Positions 6,249 through 7,843 of a DNA stretch of 7,843 nucleotides are shown in pieces. The stretch is from NCBI GenBank assembly GCA_022848825.1, contig JAJISH010000190.1, positions 1 to 7,843 of the forward strand, read 5' to 3'. The position numbers were made by a program, and so were the translations under genes. The notes beneath the pieces were generated by a model. The model saw only the letters and a list, made by a program, of their open reading frames with translations. It did no database searches and was not told the origin of the DNA. The stretch's first letter is position 1; each line of letters opens with the position of its first letter. The DNA is from Thermoplasmatota archaeon. Lineage in GTDB: Archaea > Thermoplasmatota > Thermoplasmata > RBG-16-68-12 > JAGMCJ01.

Positions 6249-6526
6249 CTAGTCTCACCGCGCTCCGGAAGAATGAGGGAGTAGATCTCGCTCACAGACC
6301 TCTCCGCCTCCTCCCTGTCGTTCGTTTTCACAATAGTCTTCCCGTTCCGGTACAGCGTGAGCTCGACTTCCTTCTTGACGACGAGGAGGGGGCCGGCGTC
6401 GGTGACCTCGTAGTCCGCGTCTCTGAGAAGTGAGGCCGTCCTCCCGAGGTCCAGCCTGACTTCCCCCTTCAGTGTTGACATGAAACCTGCCGACGTCCTG
6501 CAAGGCTCCAGCAGATAGAAGGTCAT
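6245..6526 (-). CDS. Small protein resembling the C-terminal domain of the neighbouring E1-like protein
   Basis: I do not recognise a named family for this 93-residue protein. It has no signal peptide, membrane segment or cysteine pair. It appears to be a single alpha/beta domain: a strand around STLKGEVRLDL, a helix around RTASLLRD, a strand LLVVKKEVELTLY, a hairpin RNGKTIVK, and a final helix REEAERSVSEIYSLIL. By eye this matches the last 60 or so residues of the E1-like protein two genes upstream, for example LTLYRNGKTIVKTND against MTIFQDGRVLISGTGD. The two ends are coupled: ATG overlaps the ThiI stop and TGA overlaps the nob1 start, both as ATGA. A GGAGGT lies a few bases before the ATG. 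A second methionine at residue 16 begins the conserved-looking part, so a shorter product is possible. A role in the same sulfur-transfer pathway is inferred from context. Confidence 0.8.
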   Translation of the reverse strand: MTFYLLEPCRTSAGFMSTLKGEVRLDLGRTASLLRDADYEVTDAGPLLVVKKEVELTLYRNGKTIVKTNDREEAERSVSEIYSLILPERGETR

Positions 6527-7146
6527 TGGACCTCCATTTCCGCCAGTGCGTTCTCGACGAGCTCTTCGACACCCACCTTCATCTCTTCCTCTCTGATCCT
6601 TTCGATGCCAGAGATCGTCGCTGGCCTATCTGGGACAATCGTACAGCAGAGCCCGGGTCTGATCGAGATCTCGTACGTGCCGATCTCCTTGGCGATTCTC
6701 TCTATCTCCAGCTTGTCGAATCCGATGAGCGGCCTCAGGATGGGGATGTCGACCGCTTCCTCCTCGACGACGATGTTGGGAAGCGTCTGTGAAGCGACCT
6801 GACCGAGGGATTCGCCGGTGACCAACGCTTCGCACCCCTCCCTTCTGGCGATCCTCTCGCCGATGCGGAACATCATCCTTCTGCAGAAGACGCACCCGAA
6901 CCGGCGTATGGCATTTCGGGCGAACTCGATCTGCGTCTTTCCGTGAGGGACGATGTACAGAGGGATGTCCTCACTGGAATACTCCTGCAAGCACCTCACC
7001 AGGTCCTTCGCCTTCCCCAATTGGCTCTCATCGGTGAAGGGTTGGTTGTCGAAGTGGAGAGCCAAGCACTGATCGCCTCTTCGCAGCATCAGGTACGTGG
7101 CGACCGGAGAATCTATGCCTCCGGACAGAAGGGAGATGAGCTTCAT
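6523..7146 (-). CDS. thiI: ThiI-type PP-loop sulfurtransferase domain lacking THUMP
   Basis: Full ThiI makes 4-thiouridine at position 8 of tRNA and, in some organisms, supplies sulfur for thiamine; it uses ATP to adenylate its target. This 207-residue protein is only the adenylating domain. It has the PP-loop SGGIDS at 8-13 right at the start, TGESLGQVASQT (110-121), the CVFCRRMMFRIGERIA block with Cys85 and Cys88, and RPGLCC with Cys167 and Cys168. The spacing Cys85, Cys88, Cys168 equals that of the three iron-sulfur-binding cysteines I recall from methanogen ThiI. The N-terminal ferredoxin-like and THUMP domains, which bind tRNA, are absent, and there is no rhodanese tail. The ATG is 5 bases after the E1-like stop, with AGGAGA upstream, so the short form looks intact, not broken. 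Either tRNA binding is supplied in trans or the substrate differs. Confidence 0.85.
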   Translation of the reverse strand: MKLISLLSGGIDSPVATYLMLRRGDQCLALHFDNQPFTDESQLGKAKDLVRCLQEYSSEDIPLYIVPHGKTQIEFARNAIRRFGCVFCRRMMFRIGERIARREGCEALVTGESLGQVASQTLPNIVVEEEAVDIPILRPLIGFDKLEIERIAKEIGTYEISIRPGLCCTIVPDRPATISGIERIREEEMKVGVEELVENALAEMEVQ

Positions 7147-7151
7147 CGCAT

Positions 7152-7843
7152 CTAGTCTCCTATGAACCTGGAATACATCGACCTGGCTTTGGCGGTGTCC
7201 CCTGTGCCCGATATGAGCACCCGACCGTCCTGGAAGATCGTCATCTTGTATTCATCGACGGCGAACTGGAGGATGTCCTCTCCCCTGCGTGTGTCCCCGA
7301 CCTTCGCGAGGCGGGCTTCCAAGGAGTCGAAGTCGATGCGTTCCGTCCCCTTCGAACTGATCGAAACGCTGTTCGTTCCGCAGAGCGAAACAACGAGATC
7401 GGCATCGTCCTCGGTCAAGTATCGGAACTCCTTCCTCCCGCAGGAAGGACAATCCTCGTTCCTGGAGATGTCCATCTCATTGATCTCGCGCAGCCAGGCG
7501 TCGTACGTCAAGAGCTTGCCTCCGACTTCCCCTCCAAGGATGAGCTTCATTGCGTCGGCGACCTGGAGCGAGGACACCGTCGCGGGGACCGTATTGAGAA
7601 TGCCTTCAGTTTCACATGTGGCCACTGACCCGGCGGGCGGCAGGGATGGGAATAGGCACTCGAAGCACGCCGTCCTGTTGGGGACGATCGTCATCGTCAT
7701 TCCGTATGTTGCCACGGCGCCGCCGTAGACGAACGGTATGTCGTTCTTGACACAGTAATCGTTGACGACGAATCTCGTCTTCATGTTGTCGAGGCCGTCG
7801 ACGACGAGGTCCACGCCAGCGAGCATATCATCGACGTTCTTCG
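7152..7843 (-). CDS. E1-like ThiF/MoeB/HesA family activating enzyme, N-terminus beyond window
   Basis: These enzymes adenylate the C-terminal glycine of ubiquitin-like proteins (ThiS, MoaD, archaeal SAMPs) for thiocarboxylate formation or protein modification. The visible 230 residues start inside the Rossmann-like domain at VDLVVDGLDNMKTRF; the GxGGxG nucleotide loop lies outside. Seen here are YGGAVATYGMT, the first zinc pair CFEC (codons near 7667 and 7658), and the active-site region ATCETEGILNTVPATVSS with the likely catalytic Cys codon at 7614-7616. TYDAWLRE and the second zinc pair CPSC (7451 and 7442) follow. After this comes an extra domain of about 90 residues (about 7152-7430) in the place where UbaA/MOCS3-type enzymes carry rhodanese. 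It opens with LCGTNSVSI and ends MTIFQDGRVLISGTGD, then a helix and YSRFIGD. The gene leads the sulfur operon seen here. I cannot say whether it is closest to MoeB, ThiF or UbaA. Confidence 0.9.
   Translation of the reverse strand, partial: KNVDDMLAGVDLVVDGLDNMKTRFVVNDYCVKNDIPFVYGGAVATYGMTMTIVPNRTACFECLFPSLPPAGSVATCETEGILNTVPATVSSLQVADAMKLILGGEVGGKLLTYDAWLREINEMDISRNEDCPSCGRKEFRYLTEDDADLVVSLCGTNSVSISSKGTERIDFDSLEARLAKVGDTRRGEDILQFAVDEYKMTIFQDGRVLISGTGDTAKARSMYSRFIGD

Noticed and set aside
6523..7146. ThiI-like gene as a degraded pseudogene
   Set aside because: It has a proper start with AGGAGA upstream, a stop coupled to the next gene, and all PP-loop and cysteine motifs, so a compact functional protein is more likely.
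7162..7728. Plus-strand open frame (188 codons) opposite the E1-like gene
   Set aside because: The E1-like cysteine motifs on the minus strand are unmistakable, so this frame is a shadow.

Overview
This window is ordinary chromosomal DNA from an archaeon. The evidence is a set of archaeal or eukaryote-like genes (aIF1A, the RIO1 kinase, a Pno1/Dim2-type KH protein, the NOB1 nuclease and an archaeal-type cis-prenyltransferase), TATA-like boxes about 25 bases upstream of several starts, and a mix of Shine-Dalgarno-led and apparently leaderless genes. The gene content fits a euryarchaeote in the broad sense. A Thermoplasmata-related lineage is my guess, and nothing here proves it. GC looks to be in the mid-50s by eye. 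I see no mobile element, tRNA, rRNA or CRISPR array.

Layout. Positions 1-1490 (minus) hold the first two thirds of phosphoenolpyruvate synthase, which runs off the left edge and has its own promoter and Shine-Dalgarno. Positions 1562-2865 (minus) hold RIO1 and the KH protein, joined by an ATGA overlap and preceded by a TATA box. Positions 2956-3294 (minus) hold aIF1A with a leaderless-type promoter. Positions 3350-4099 (minus) hold a TPD-motif nuclease, which I identify as an archaeal homologue of human CDIN1/C15orf41. Transcribed divergently from it, 4232-5014 (plus) holds the cis-prenyltransferase, the only plus-strand gene. It converges, with a 4-base gap, on a metallo-beta-lactamase-fold protein (5019-5705, minus) that has lost several metal ligands. 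Upstream of that lies a tightly packed minus-strand operon running leftward from the right edge: an E1-like ThiF/MoeB protein (partial), a ThiI PP-loop domain without THUMP, a 93-residue protein, NOB1, and then the metallo-beta-lactamase-fold gene.

How the genes work together. Two themes stand out. The first is late small-subunit ribosome maturation and initiation: NOB1 (the 16S 3'-end nuclease), the Dim2/Pno1 KH protein (its rRNA-binding partner), RIO1 (the ATPase/kinase acting on pre-30S particles) and aIF1A all lie within about 5 kb. The second is sulfur transfer: the E1-like activating enzyme and the ThiI sulfurtransferase domain, translationally linked to a small protein that I judge to be a free-standing relative of the E1-like protein's own C-terminal domain. 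NOB1 is coupled to the tail of that sulfur operon, so the two themes meet on one transcript. The points most worth following are the CDIN1-like nuclease, the shared small domain, the THUMP-less ThiI and the ligand-poor metallo-beta-lactamase-fold protein.
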